Under the pieces are notes generated by a model, which ran no database searches, had not been told where the DNA came from, and worked only from the letters and a program-made list of their open reading frames with translations. Shown here piece by piece: positions 1 through 6,203 of a stretch of 9,330 bases of DNA. Within the stretch, counting starts at the first letter, position 1, and the number at the start of each line of letters is the position of its first letter. Source of the stretch: Promethearchaeota archaeon. GTDB taxonomy: Archaea > Asgardarchaeota > Lokiarchaeia > Sigynarchaeales > SOKP01. The DNA is taken from positions 1 through 9,330 of the forward strand of contig JAGXNZ010000072.1 in assembly GCA_019894655.1 (NCBI GenBank), in the 5' to 3' direction. The position numbers and the translations under genes are program-made.

Positions 1-443
1 GAAAGAGTTATCCCTAAATCATGTTGGTTAATAGATGCTGCACTAAAATACGCACCTGTCTTAAACATTTTGCTACATTCAACCATAGCTATTATAGCAT
101 CTTCCCATTCTTCCTCCTCTTCAAATTTTTCGGAGATATGAGAATAGGCTCGTGCCATAATCCATAAATTTCGTGCACATTCAAACATTAAGTCTTTAAT
201 CTGGATTTCTCTGTTGTTCTCTAGTGGTTCTAAGAAAGTTGGAGTAATATCTAAAGCTTTTAATAGTTTAACTTGATCTTCATTTTGATAGTTAACATTT
301 AAGATTTTAGTGTATTCTAAGACAAGATTTAAGTCGTCTAAAGTAAAGCTTTCTTCTTCTTTATCTAACGCTTCTTCAATTTTTTTAATTTTGAAATGAA
401 GATATCTAATTCTTTGTAAAACTTCTTCTGTAAAAAAAGGCAT
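1..443 (-). CDS. Hypothetical alpha-helical protein, N-terminal part (cut by window edge)
   Basis: The minus strand is open from ATG at 443 to the window edge, giving 147 residues with no stop. The protein begins MPFFTEEVLQRIRYLHFKIK and is rich in Glu, Lys, Leu and Ile. It has no signal peptide or membrane segment. Residues 4-30 read as a charged amphipathic helix. Residues 81-135 look like a pair of packed helices: the first carries ECARNLWIMARAYSHISEKF, followed by five glutamates and EWEDAIIAMVECSKMF. That pattern fits a TPR-like or other helical-repeat fold. The order 'acidic/aromatic helix, A-Y-S-H, then W-x-x-A-I-x-A-x-x-x-x-x-x-F' also faintly recalls the middle of BRO1/ALIX domains, but this is a guess. 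The start is supported by an AT-rich TATA-like box 21-29 bases upstream and the lack of an earlier start. It is transcribed divergently from the MfnD-like gene. I do not recognise the family. Confidence 0.72.
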   Translation of the reverse strand, partial: MPFFTEEVLQRIRYLHFKIKKIEEALDKEEESFTLDDLNLVLEYTKILNVNYQNEDQVKLLKALDITPTFLEPLENNREIQIKDLMFECARNLWIMARAYSHISEKFEEEEEWEDAIIAMVECSKMFKTGAYFSAASINQHDLGITL

Positions 444-463
444 TTCTCACACTTACAGTTTTC

Positions 464-472
464 TATTTAAAT
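464..472 (-). promoter_or_regulatory. TATA-like box of the minus-strand helical protein gene
   Basis: On the minus strand this reads ATTTAAATA. Its centre is about 25 bases before the ATG at 443, the spacing expected of an archaeal TATA box driving a leaderless or near-leaderless transcript. No Shine-Dalgarno sequence precedes that ATG. The assignment rests on composition and spacing only. Confidence 0.45.
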
Positions 473-498
473 TTCAGTTAATTGCAATAATTTAATCT

Positions 499-520
499 CA
501 TTTTAAAACCATTTTAAAAT
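499..520 (+). promoter_or_regulatory. Doubled TATA-like box before the MfnD-like gene
   Basis: The 10-mer CATTTTAAAA occurs twice, at 499-508 and 510-519, 11 bases apart or about one helical turn. The second copy is centred about 31 bases before the ATG at 547, which suits a TATA box for a leaderless mRNA starting at or just before that ATG. TTTTAAAA is its own reverse complement, so the boxes could be read from either side, and this is a divergent promoter region (444-546). Promoter function is inferred. Confidence 0.4.
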
Positions 521-546
521 TATGAAAATTGTACTTTATATTAAAA

Positions 547-1866
547 ATGTTCCATCAAGATATCTTTATCTTTGAATTCGTCTCGGGAGGAGGATTTAAT
601 CAAGTTGAAATCCCTTCGTCTTTATTTTGCGAAGGTTATGCCATGTTGAGGACAATTATAGAGGATTTTAAGAATTTAGGTTTTCATATTACTACTCTAC
701 TAGATTCTCGGATAGAATTTCTATCCCATTATATGAAAGCAGATGTAATAAAATCTGTTGAATTGGAAGAAGATTATTTGAAAAAATATATAGATTGCGT
801 AGGGGATTCTAATTATTGTTTCGTAATTGCACCCGAATCTTCAAGTATTCTCTATAACCTTACTAAAATTGTCACCAAGAATAAGAAGAAATTATTAAGT
901 ATAGATTTAAATGGTGTAAGGCTCGGATCATCTAAGTTAGAAACTTATAAGTTCTTTATTGCGAATGAAATAAGTACTCCAAAATCATACAGAATCCCAC
1001 TTAAGGGGTGTGATTTAGATTTAGATTTTATTCTTCAGAAATTTGATCAACTAAATAGGGCAATCGTAATCAAACCTGATGATGGCGTAGGATCCGAATT
1101 AATTTTTTATTTCGAGAGAAAAGATGATATTTCACAATTTTTTGAAAGTTCTAACAAAATAAAAAATACAAGTAGAAAATTTATACTTCAAGAATATATT
1201 GAAGGCGATCCTATGAGTGTTTCAATTTTTAACGATCAACCCCTTGAAAAATTTGGCGAAAACGATCCTAAAATTCTTAGCATTAACGCTCAGAATATAC
1301 AAATAAATGACCCTACTAAGGATTCTGTATATCTCGGAGGTTCTACACCCGTAGAACAGTTTGGACAGATAAAAGCCCAAATAGAAGGTGTATTAAGGAG
1401 TGTAGATTTATCTTCTTTCAATGGTTACTTTGGAATAGATTTTGTGAAAAAGGCTGATAATTCTCTATCTTTTATCGAAATTAATCCGAGATTAACTACA
1501 TCCTATGTAGGAATTAGGAATGTATTAGAATTCAATCCTATGAAATTATTTTTTATTAAAAAAAAAAAGTTGCCAAAAATTTACAACTTAATTCCCCATA
1601 AGTATTCAGAATTTACTCAAATAAAATTGAAATATGAAGGAGAGTATGCATCGGGTGAGATTTACAAGCTTATTTTACCTCAATTGATAAATCTAATTCC
1701 AGAAATAATAACTCCACCGATTATTCTAGAAGGAGTAAATAAAAACCAAGAAGCTTTCTATTCTTGTTTTATCGCAACAAAATCTGACGACATCCAATCC
1801 TCGAAGTATCGTATTTCTCAGATTAATAAGATTTTTAATAAGTTTGATTTTAGAATAACTAAATAG
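547..1866 (+). CDS. ATP-grasp ligase, MfnD-like (tyramine--L-glutamate ligase family, COG2232-type)
   Basis: This 439-residue soluble ATP-grasp enzyme would join a carboxylate to an amine through an acyl phosphate. Numbering from ATG 547, it has the family's N-terminal signature EFVSGGG (10-16), EGYAMLR (29-35) and LLDSR (51-55). APES (95-98) follows, then the ATP-binding IKPDDGVGSE (175-184) and QEYIEGD (215-221). The metal-binding end is GYFGIDF (293-299) and EINPRLTTSYVG (311-322), with Glu311 and Asn313 as expected ligands. The EF-SGGG start and NPRLTTSYVG end are what I know from MfnD, which adds glutamate to tyramine in methanofuran synthesis, and from related ligases of C1-cofactor pathways. 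The substrate cannot be read from sequence. A TTG at 529 would add six residues, but ATG 547 places the N-terminus as in relatives and fits the TATA spacing. It ends in TAG and overlaps the convergent winged-helix gene by 8 bases. No other methanofuran gene is visible. Confidence 0.82.
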   Translation: MFHQDIFIFEFVSGGGFNQVEIPSSLFCEGYAMLRTIIEDFKNLGFHITTLLDSRIEFLSHYMKADVIKSVELEEDYLKKYIDCVGDSNYCFVIAPESSSILYNLTKIVTKNKKKLLSIDLNGVRLGSSKLETYKFFIANEISTPKSYRIPLKGCDLDLDFILQKFDQLNRAIVIKPDDGVGSELIFYFERKDDISQFFESSNKIKNTSRKFILQEYIEGDPMSVSIFNDQPLEKFGENDPKILSINAQNIQINDPTKDSVYLGGSTPVEQFGQIKAQIEGVLRSVDLSSFNGYFGIDFVKKADNSLSFIEINPRLTTSYVGIRNVLEFNPMKLFFIKKKKLPKIYNLIPHKYSEFTQIKLKYEGEYASGEIYKLILPQLINLIPEIITPPIILEGVNKNQEAFYSCFIATKSDDIQSSKYRISQINKIFNKFDFRITK

Positions 1867-2752
1867 AAATTAAAAGGATAATTGAGAATCCACCATAATG
1901 TACTAACAATGAGATTATTAACGAATTTTCAATTTTCAATTTTTTATTAATACATAAATTATAGATTAATAACCACAGAGACCACACTTGAAACAAAATC
2001 ATAAGTACGTTGTCTAACACTCTAATATATGAAAAATCTAGAGCGCCAGTTGAGATTAAAATAAACCGCAACACTAAGTATATATCTATAGGAAAAAATG
2101 TTATCGTAAACGATGCTAAAAATTTCAATGTATTCTCTTTTTTCTTATATATGATTCGAGATAATCCTTCATTTATTAGGAAATAAAGAATGATGTTTCC
2201 TATAAAAAAAAAAGCTAGTAGAAATTGAATTGTCGCTTCAGTAGTAGCAAATATCGTCAACGATTCACCGAAAAATAGGAAAAACGCGAATAAACCGTTT
2301 AATCCACAAAAAATAGAACCAATTAAAGCAATCAGAATTGAAAAGATTATTACCCTGTAAAAAATCTTGTTCTCGTAATTTATATACGTTTTTGGAGTAA
2401 GAAGCATTAATCCTTTTAATATGGGGGAACTAAATTCTTTCTTGCTAAACTCAGGCGTAATAATGTCATCTTTATTATCAACTAGCGAAGTATAAGCATG
2501 GCGTCCTAATTCCGATAAATAATACTTTTTATCATCTTGCTGTTCAATTAGACTAGATAATGTATCCAAATGGTGGTAAATAGTACCTGTGCTCACATTT
2601 AACTCCTTTTTAAGGGAAGTAAATGAAGAGAATTTATTTTCTCCAATAATTTTGATTATCTTTCTCCTTAATTCGTGACTTAAAGCATAGTAATAATTAG
2701 CTTCCGCGTCAGTAGAATCATTTTTTTTATTTCTTTCTTTTTTTTCCGTAAT
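1859..2752 (-). CDS. Membrane-anchored winged-helix (ArsR-like) regulator with five C-terminal TM helices; non-canonical start
   Basis: This is a predicted one-component regulator: a cytosolic DNA-binding domain followed by a membrane domain. With ATT at 2752 as residue 1 it has 297 residues. The winged helix covers about 18-90: helix 1 (YYALSHELRRKIIKIIGEN), helix 2 (SFTSLKKELN, 43-52), recognition helix (STGTIYHHLDTL, 54-65) and wing (DDKKYYLSELGR, 73-84). About 40 polar residues follow, then five TM segments near 131-153, 174-193, 211-233, 246-268 and 277-296. The five-helix bundle recalls Yip1-type domains, but I cannot prove it. A GTG at 2596 gives 245 residues but cuts away helices 1 and 2, so it is rejected. 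No ATG, GTG or TTG lies in frame between the TAG at 2771 and that GTG. ATT 2752 is chosen because an AGGAAGGT element lies 8 bases upstream. Read-through of the TAG is the main alternative. The gene ends in TAG, 5 codons from a further in-frame stop or less. Confidence 0.7.
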   Translation of the reverse strand: MTEKKERNKKNDSTDAEANYYYALSHELRRKIIKIIGENKFSSFTSLKKELNVSTGTIYHHLDTLSSLIEQQDDKKYYLSELGRHAYTSLVDNKDDIITPEFSKKEFSSPILKGLMLLTPKTYINYENKIFYRVIIFSILIALIGSIFCGLNGLFAFFLFFGESLTIFATTEATIQFLLAFFFIGNIILYFLINEGLSRIIYKKKENTLKFLASFTITFFPIDIYLVLRFILISTGALDFSYIRVLDNVLMILFQVWSLWLLIYNLCINKKLKIENSLIISLLVHYGGFSIILLISI

Positions 2753-2760
2753 TTTTAGAT

Positions 2761-2768
2761 ACCTTCCT
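2761..2768 (-). promoter_or_regulatory. Shine-Dalgarno-like AGGAAGGT before a possible ATT start
   Basis: Just after the TAG of the upstream membrane gene, the minus strand reads CTAGGAAGGTATC. This resembles the archaeal anti-16S consensus AGGAGGTGATC. It is 8 bases before an in-frame ATT that begins a charged stretch (TEKKERNKK) leading into the winged helix. It would allow re-initiation by ribosomes finishing the upstream gene. The site is clear in the sequence; its use is inferred. Confidence 0.4.
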
Positions 2769-2770
2769 AG

Positions 2771-3178
2771 CTATTCTTGTTTAATTAAGAGTATGTTAAG
2801 AATGTCGAAAAATATTAGAATCGAACCAACAATAGAGAAGTAAAATCCAATTTCTGCATAGGGGATATAAAGAAGTTCTCTTGGAATGATCTCAATAATA
2901 AATATTAAAAAAAACCCAAGTCCTATGAAATTAATTATCACAGAATTAATTTTATACTCCATATTATAAATATTTACTAAATTACCAACCAAACATATTA
3001 TCCCGCAAATTAAAGGAAATAAATATAAAAAAGAATCTTCAATTGCTACACTTGTGGTCAATATATATATAGTTAATAAAGACTGTCCTGAAAACCAAGA
3101 CAGAAATTGGGAAATTATCAATAATATCGAACCAACTAATCCTAGTAACCGAAAATCTAAATATTTTTTGATAGTCAT
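2771..3178 (-). CDS. Small four-helix membrane protein, unknown function
   Basis: This 135-residue protein starts at ATG 3178 (MTIKKYLDFR) and has four predicted TM helices near residues 11-29, 51-71, 77-98 and 109-130. Both ends carry charged residues (KK...R at the N-terminus, KQE at the C-terminus), so both are probably cytosolic. The glycine/serine pattern GLVGSILLIISQFLSW near the start recurs loosely as FSIVGSILIFFDILN in TM4, suggesting an internal two-helix repeat. A TTG at 3220 would add 14 residues, but ATG 3178 sits about 31 bases after a good TATA box. No catalytic motif is visible and I do not recognise the family. It ends in TAG and the reading frame then stays open straight into the winged-helix regulator, so the two are either an operon pair or one interrupted gene. 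It diverges from the acyltransferase-like gene at 3300. Confidence 0.68.
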   Translation of the reverse strand: MTIKKYLDFRLLGLVGSILLIISQFLSWFSGQSLLTIYILTTSVAIEDSFLYLFPLICGIICLVGNLVNIYNMEYKINSVIINFIGLGFFLIFIIEIIPRELLYIPYAEIGFYFSIVGSILIFFDILNILLIKQE

Positions 3179-3204
3179 TATTTTCCAGACATGAGAATTT
3201 TTTA

Positions 3205-3213
3205 TTTTATAAA
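3205..3213 (-). promoter_or_regulatory. TATA box of the four-helix membrane gene
   Basis: The minus strand reads TTTATAAAA, centred about 31 bases before ATG 3178. It lies inside the region that a TTG 3220 start would make coding, which is why ATG 3178 is preferred. With no promoter-like gap before the winged-helix gene, it probably serves both genes. Confidence 0.5.
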
Positions 3214-3268
3214 CATTCAAATAGTATAAACTAAAATAGTAATATTAATTTAAGTCTTAAAACACAAC

Positions 3269-3276
3269 TTTTAAAC
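3269..3276 (+). promoter_or_regulatory. TATA-like box of the first acyltransferase-like gene
   Basis: TTTTAAAC is centred 28 bases before ATG 3300, in the 121-base divergent region 3179-3299. There is no Shine-Dalgarno match before that ATG, so a leaderless transcript is likely. The assignment rests on spacing and composition. Confidence 0.45.
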
Positions 3277-3299
3277 ATACAAACTTTTTACCATCTGAT

Positions 3300-4694
3300 A
3301 TGCCGACTGAAGAAGAATTCGAAGATGATCTGGATTCAATTCACTTGTTTGATTATTTAAAAAAAGCGATACCCGTCGAAGAACTTAGGGATTTCTCTTC
3401 CTCAAAACGCATTGGAAGCATAGATTTTGTAAAAGGAATAGCGATAATTTTCATAATTTTAGCACACGCTGCTGGAGCGTGGTTCACTCCGACTTGGATA
3501 TTTCTTTACGGGATACTGTTCGCATTTCTAGACTTATTTGGACCTTCTCTTTTCGTTTTTCTATCCGCTTTAAGCGTTGTTTTCAGTATCCGCCGTAAAA
3601 AGGGAGAAATGAAAGAGAAGATTATAAGGAATAGAATTTTTTCTCGGGGTATTATGATGATAGTAATAGCGGTTGTTTTTAATTTAATCTCTATAGAGTT
3701 AACTATCGAAGGATATTCTTTTCCCGCAACCCTTTGGGGGTGGAATATTTTGATGTTTATCGGTTTTTCGCAAATCTTTTCTTATTATGTTTTAAAACTT
3801 AGTAAAATTGCTAGAGCTATCATTGGTTTGTTTATTATCTTTACATCTGACATAGTTCGACAATATCTCTTTCAAGGTAAAGAAGCTGGAGACATTTTGA
3901 GCTCTGTTCTGCATTTCATTATAACATCTCCTTCACCTATGACCCCCCTACTTCCTTGGCTTTCAATTTGCTTCCTTTCTTCGATTTTTGGGGAATATTT
4001 GTATGAGGCTATGATGAGCGGAACTAAAAAAGATTATAAAAAATTATTTCGGACATTTTTGTATTGGGGGTTCTTCTTCGTTCTCGCGGGCATATTTATA
4101 GGAAGATATTCCTATGAAGGTGGAAATGGATTTTTACCCCCTACGGATTTTACAATAGGAACGCTTCCTTTTAGTGAATACCCCTTCATACTTCTTTTAG
4201 AAGATATAAGAACGCAAAGTATTATACCTGGGATTCCGTACCCTGGAATGTGGGAGTTTTTAATTCGAGGACGAGCTCCTAACATGATCTATAATTTAGG
4301 AGCAGCCCTTATTCTTATCTCAGTATGTTTCTACATCATAGATATAAAAAGGAAAATGAATAATTTTATTTCAATGGTAACTTATTATGGAAAAATATCA
4401 TTAAGTTTGTTCCTACTACACTTTGTTTTTATAACGATTTTTTTAAATTCTTTTGATTTTATTCCTTATGTCTTTGTAGTTTTTTCGTACGTGGGATTTT
4501 GGGGATTTTTAATGTATGTATGGAACGAGTTCTACAATGGTGTAGGCTCACCAGAATGGCTTATGGTGCAAGTTGGGAGGATTGGGCAAAAAACAGGAAA
4601 AACAGTAAAAAAAGAAATTCTCGTCATCGAAGAAGAAATAAAAGAAACGGTTCATAAAATAAGAAAAGACCATGATGAAGAATCAAAGAAATAA
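3300..4694 (+). CDS. Multi-pass acyltransferase-like membrane protein (DUF1624/HGSNAT_cat-type), copy 1
   Basis: This 464-residue integral membrane protein has roughly ten TM segments after a cytosolic N-terminus of about 45 residues. It matches the heparan-alpha-glucosaminide N-acetyltransferase / acyltransferase-3-like pattern R-x4-D-x2-(R/K)-G-x9-H: Arg37, Asp42, Lys45-Gly46 and His56 (RIGSIDFVKG...AH). The family normally has Arg where Lys45 stands. Other family-like blocks are GPSLFVFLSALS (81-92), the basic loop R-N-R-I-F-S-R-G (110-117), LWGWNILMFIGFSQ (145-158), and YYGKISLSLFLLH ending at His374 in a late TM helix. Relatives move acyl groups across the membrane onto sugars, so modification of a surface glycan or lipid-linked sugar is plausible, but the substrate is unknown. 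The C-terminus after SPEWLM adds about 45 mostly charged residues (a likely helix or coiled coil) absent from copy 2. Start: ATG 28 bases after a TATA box. Stop: TAA. Confidence 0.78.
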   Translation: MPTEEEFEDDLDSIHLFDYLKKAIPVEELRDFSSSKRIGSIDFVKGIAIIFIILAHAAGAWFTPTWIFLYGILFAFLDLFGPSLFVFLSALSVVFSIRRKKGEMKEKIIRNRIFSRGIMMIVIAVVFNLISIELTIEGYSFPATLWGWNILMFIGFSQIFSYYVLKLSKIARAIIGLFIIFTSDIVRQYLFQGKEAGDILSSVLHFIITSPSPMTPLLPWLSICFLSSIFGEYLYEAMMSGTKKDYKKLFRTFLYWGFFFVLAGIFIGRYSYEGGNGFLPPTDFTIGTLPFSEYPFILLLEDIRTQSIIPGIPYPGMWEFLIRGRAPNMIYNLGAALILISVCFYIIDIKRKMNNFISMVTYYGKISLSLFLLHFVFITIFLNSFDFIPYVFVVFSYVGFWGFLMYVWNEFYNGVGSPEWLMVQVGRIGQKTGKTVKKEILVIEEEIKETVHKIRKDHDEESKK

Positions 4695-4753
4695 CTTTCA
4701 AACTAGATTTCGATTCCTAATCAAAATTATTTAAAAATTACAGTTTCCACCCT

Positions 4754-4763
4754 AATTTTTTTA
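4754..4763 (+). terminator. T-rich termination signal after acyltransferase copy 1
   Basis: A run of seven T (4756-4762) lies about 60 bases after the TAA of copy 1, in the 176-base gap 4695-4870. Archaeal RNA polymerase stops at oligo-T tracts without needing a hairpin, so this could separate the two paralogues. In such an AT-rich genome a T-run is weak evidence. The rest of this gap holds only AT-rich sequence, with a weak TATA-like CTATTTA at 4842-4848 before copy 2. Confidence 0.3.
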
Positions 4764-4870
4764 ATTCATATAATAAAGTTTAAATTTTCGCAAAAAGAGA
4801 ATACTTTATAATTTCGCATTAATTGGTTTACAACTAAAATTCTATTTACCAACATTTCGATGAGTGAAAA

Positions 4871-6136
4871 ATGTCAATCGAAAACGAATATGGAACGGCA
4901 ACCGAATCCCCTCCTCTCTTTAACTATTTACAAGAACTAATTCCTTTAGAAGATATCCGAGATTTTGCTTCTCCAAAACGAATTGGGAGTATTGATTTTG
5001 TTAAAGGTTTTGCCATAGTTTTTATTATGTTAGCCCATTCAGCTGCTATTTGGTTAAATAGCGAAAATTACTATCTTTACGGATTGTTATTTGCATTACT
5101 TGATTTTCTTGGGCCGTCCTTATTTGTTTTTCTTTCCTCTTTAAGCGTGATTTTCAGTATTCGTAATAAACAAAACAAATTGCCATCTAAAGTGATTCGT
5201 ATGAGGATATTTTCTAGGGGTATTATTATCATCCTTATTGCTACAATTTACAATATAACTTCTCTTAGTATAGAAGCCCCTTCTGTCCCTTTTCCTCTAA
5301 ACCTTTGGGGGTGGAACATCCTAATGTTTATAGGCTTTTCGCAGATATTTTCTTATTACGCATTAAGACTAACAAAGCTTTCTAGGGCGATTTTGGGAAT
5401 AGTAATAATTTTCTCTTCAAATTTCATAAGAGATCTCCTCTTTATCCCAGGTATTGAAGGTGGTAATTTAGTAGTCATTTTTGTTCATTTTCTTGTGATA
5501 GGTCCAATTCCTATGGTTCCACTCCTACCAGGACTAGCGATCTGCTTTATATCTACAATTTTTGGAGAATATCTTTACGAAGCAATGAATAAAGGAACTC
5601 ACGATGCGTACGTTGGATTGTATCGTATCTTCATGATATGGAGTATAATATTGATTTTAGTTGGCATAGGGCTTGGATTTCAATTGTATACCAGTGGAAC
5701 AATATTAGGAGGTATACCAGAATATCCGAATATAGCTCTCCTAGATGTGGCAAATGGACAAGGTGTTTTTTATATCCCTGGAATGCCAGAGTTTCTCATC
5801 AGAGGAAGAGGTCCAAATTTAATATATAATTTAGGTGCTGCGTTATTAGTTATTTCAATTAGTTTTTACTTCATCGATATTAAGAAAAAATATGGTAATT
5901 TTGTTAAAATGCTAGTATACTACGGCAAGGTGTCTTTAAGTTTGTTTTTCGTTCATCAAATATTCCTCGGTTTGTTCAGTAGCCAATTTGACCTTTATCT
6001 CTTTCTAATCATGGATCTAACCTATATCGGTTTAATGGGATTTTGCATGTATATTTGGATGGAATACGCAAACGGGGTGGGATCGCCGGAATGGCTAATG
6101 GCTGCGATGGGAAGACTTGGAAAAAAAAAGCGATAA
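4871..6136 (+). CDS. Multi-pass acyltransferase-like membrane protein (DUF1624/HGSNAT_cat-type), copy 2
   Basis: This 421-residue paralogue of the preceding gene aligns with it along nearly its whole length. In residues 16-61, 31 of 46 positions are identical without a gap, and the key residues keep the same numbers: Arg37, Asp42, Lys45-Gly46 and His56. Shared later blocks are LWGWNILMFIGFSQIFSYY, FGEYLYEAM, FLIRGR-PN-IYNLGAAL, YYGKVSLSLFFVH ending at His362, and NGVGSPEWLM. It has roughly ten TM helices. It ends soon after SPEWLM with GKKKR and lacks the charged tail of copy 1; the loop before the RGR block is also shorter. The pair is a tandem duplication with 176 bases between, and retention of both active-site regions suggests both are functional, perhaps with different acceptors or as a heteromer. 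ATG 4871 has a weak AGTGA four bases upstream; ATG 4860 is in another frame. Stop: TAA. Confidence 0.78.
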   Translation: MSIENEYGTATESPPLFNYLQELIPLEDIRDFASPKRIGSIDFVKGFAIVFIMLAHSAAIWLNSENYYLYGLLFALLDFLGPSLFVFLSSLSVIFSIRNKQNKLPSKVIRMRIFSRGIIIILIATIYNITSLSIEAPSVPFPLNLWGWNILMFIGFSQIFSYYALRLTKLSRAILGIVIIFSSNFIRDLLFIPGIEGGNLVVIFVHFLVIGPIPMVPLLPGLAICFISTIFGEYLYEAMNKGTHDAYVGLYRIFMIWSIILILVGIGLGFQLYTSGTILGGIPEYPNIALLDVANGQGVFYIPGMPEFLIRGRGPNLIYNLGAALLVISISFYFIDIKKKYGNFVKMLVYYGKVSLSLFFVHQIFLGLFSSQFDLYLFLIMDLTYIGLMGFCMYIWMEYANGVGSPEWLMAAMGRLGKKKR

Positions 6137-6149
6137 TAGAAAACCTTTA

Positions 6150-6165
6150 TTGAAGTAAACTTCAA
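6150..6165. repeat. 16-bp palindrome, possible operator
   Basis: TTGAAGT-AA-ACTTCAA has perfect 7-base arms around two bases. It lies 14 bases after the stop of acyltransferase copy 2 and about 40 bases before the small ORF at 6204, just upstream of a TATA-like box. The tight spacing favours a dimeric regulator's binding site over a stem-loop terminator. A chance palindrome is possible. Confidence 0.35.
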
Positions 6166-6175
6166 CTAGTCTAAT

Positions 6176-6184
6176 TATTATAAG
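6176..6184 (+). promoter_or_regulatory. TATA-like box before the small ORF and 7-TM gene
   Basis: The AT-rich ATTATAAG-type element is centred about 24 bases before the ATG of the small ORF at 6204 and lies just downstream of the 16-bp palindrome. It would make the small ORF leaderless and place the 7-TM gene second on the transcript. Inferred from spacing. Confidence 0.35.
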
Positions 6185-6203
6185 TTAAAAATTAGATAAA
6201 ACT

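Noticed and set aside
529..546. TTG 529 as the start of the MfnD-like ligase
   Set aside because: It adds six residues not expected in the family, has no Shine-Dalgarno sequence, and the TATA spacing fits ATG 547. ATG 522 is in a different frame.
2594..2596. GTG 2596 as the start of the winged-helix membrane protein
   Set aside because: It falls between helix 2 and the recognition helix, so the DNA-binding domain would be destroyed although its upstream half is intact in frame.
2718..2728. Frameshift at the eight-base A run (minus strand) as the cause of the missing start
   Set aside because: The other two frames before the run carry stops close by and offer no ATG, GTG or TTG, and the ATG right after the run leads to a stop after about 13 codons.
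3179..3220. TTG 3220 as the start of the 4-TM protein
   Set aside because: No Shine-Dalgarno sequence; the extra 14 residues overlap a good TATA box properly spaced for ATG 3178.
4786..4818. TTTCGCA direct repeat at 4786-4792 and 4812-4818 before acyltransferase copy 2
   Set aside because: Only seven bases, no symmetry, and not clearly placed relative to a promoter; chance is likely.
4860..4940. ATG 4860 opening a 26-codon upstream ORF over the start of acyltransferase copy 2
   Set aside because: It mostly overlaps the conserved coding start of copy 2 in another frame and has no independent start signal, so it is more likely chance.
5638..5829. A 63-codon plus-strand frame inside acyltransferase copy 2
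   Set aside because: It lies wholly within a conserved paralogous coding sequence in another frame, has no start signal, and reads as low-likelihood protein. It is a shadow of the real gene.
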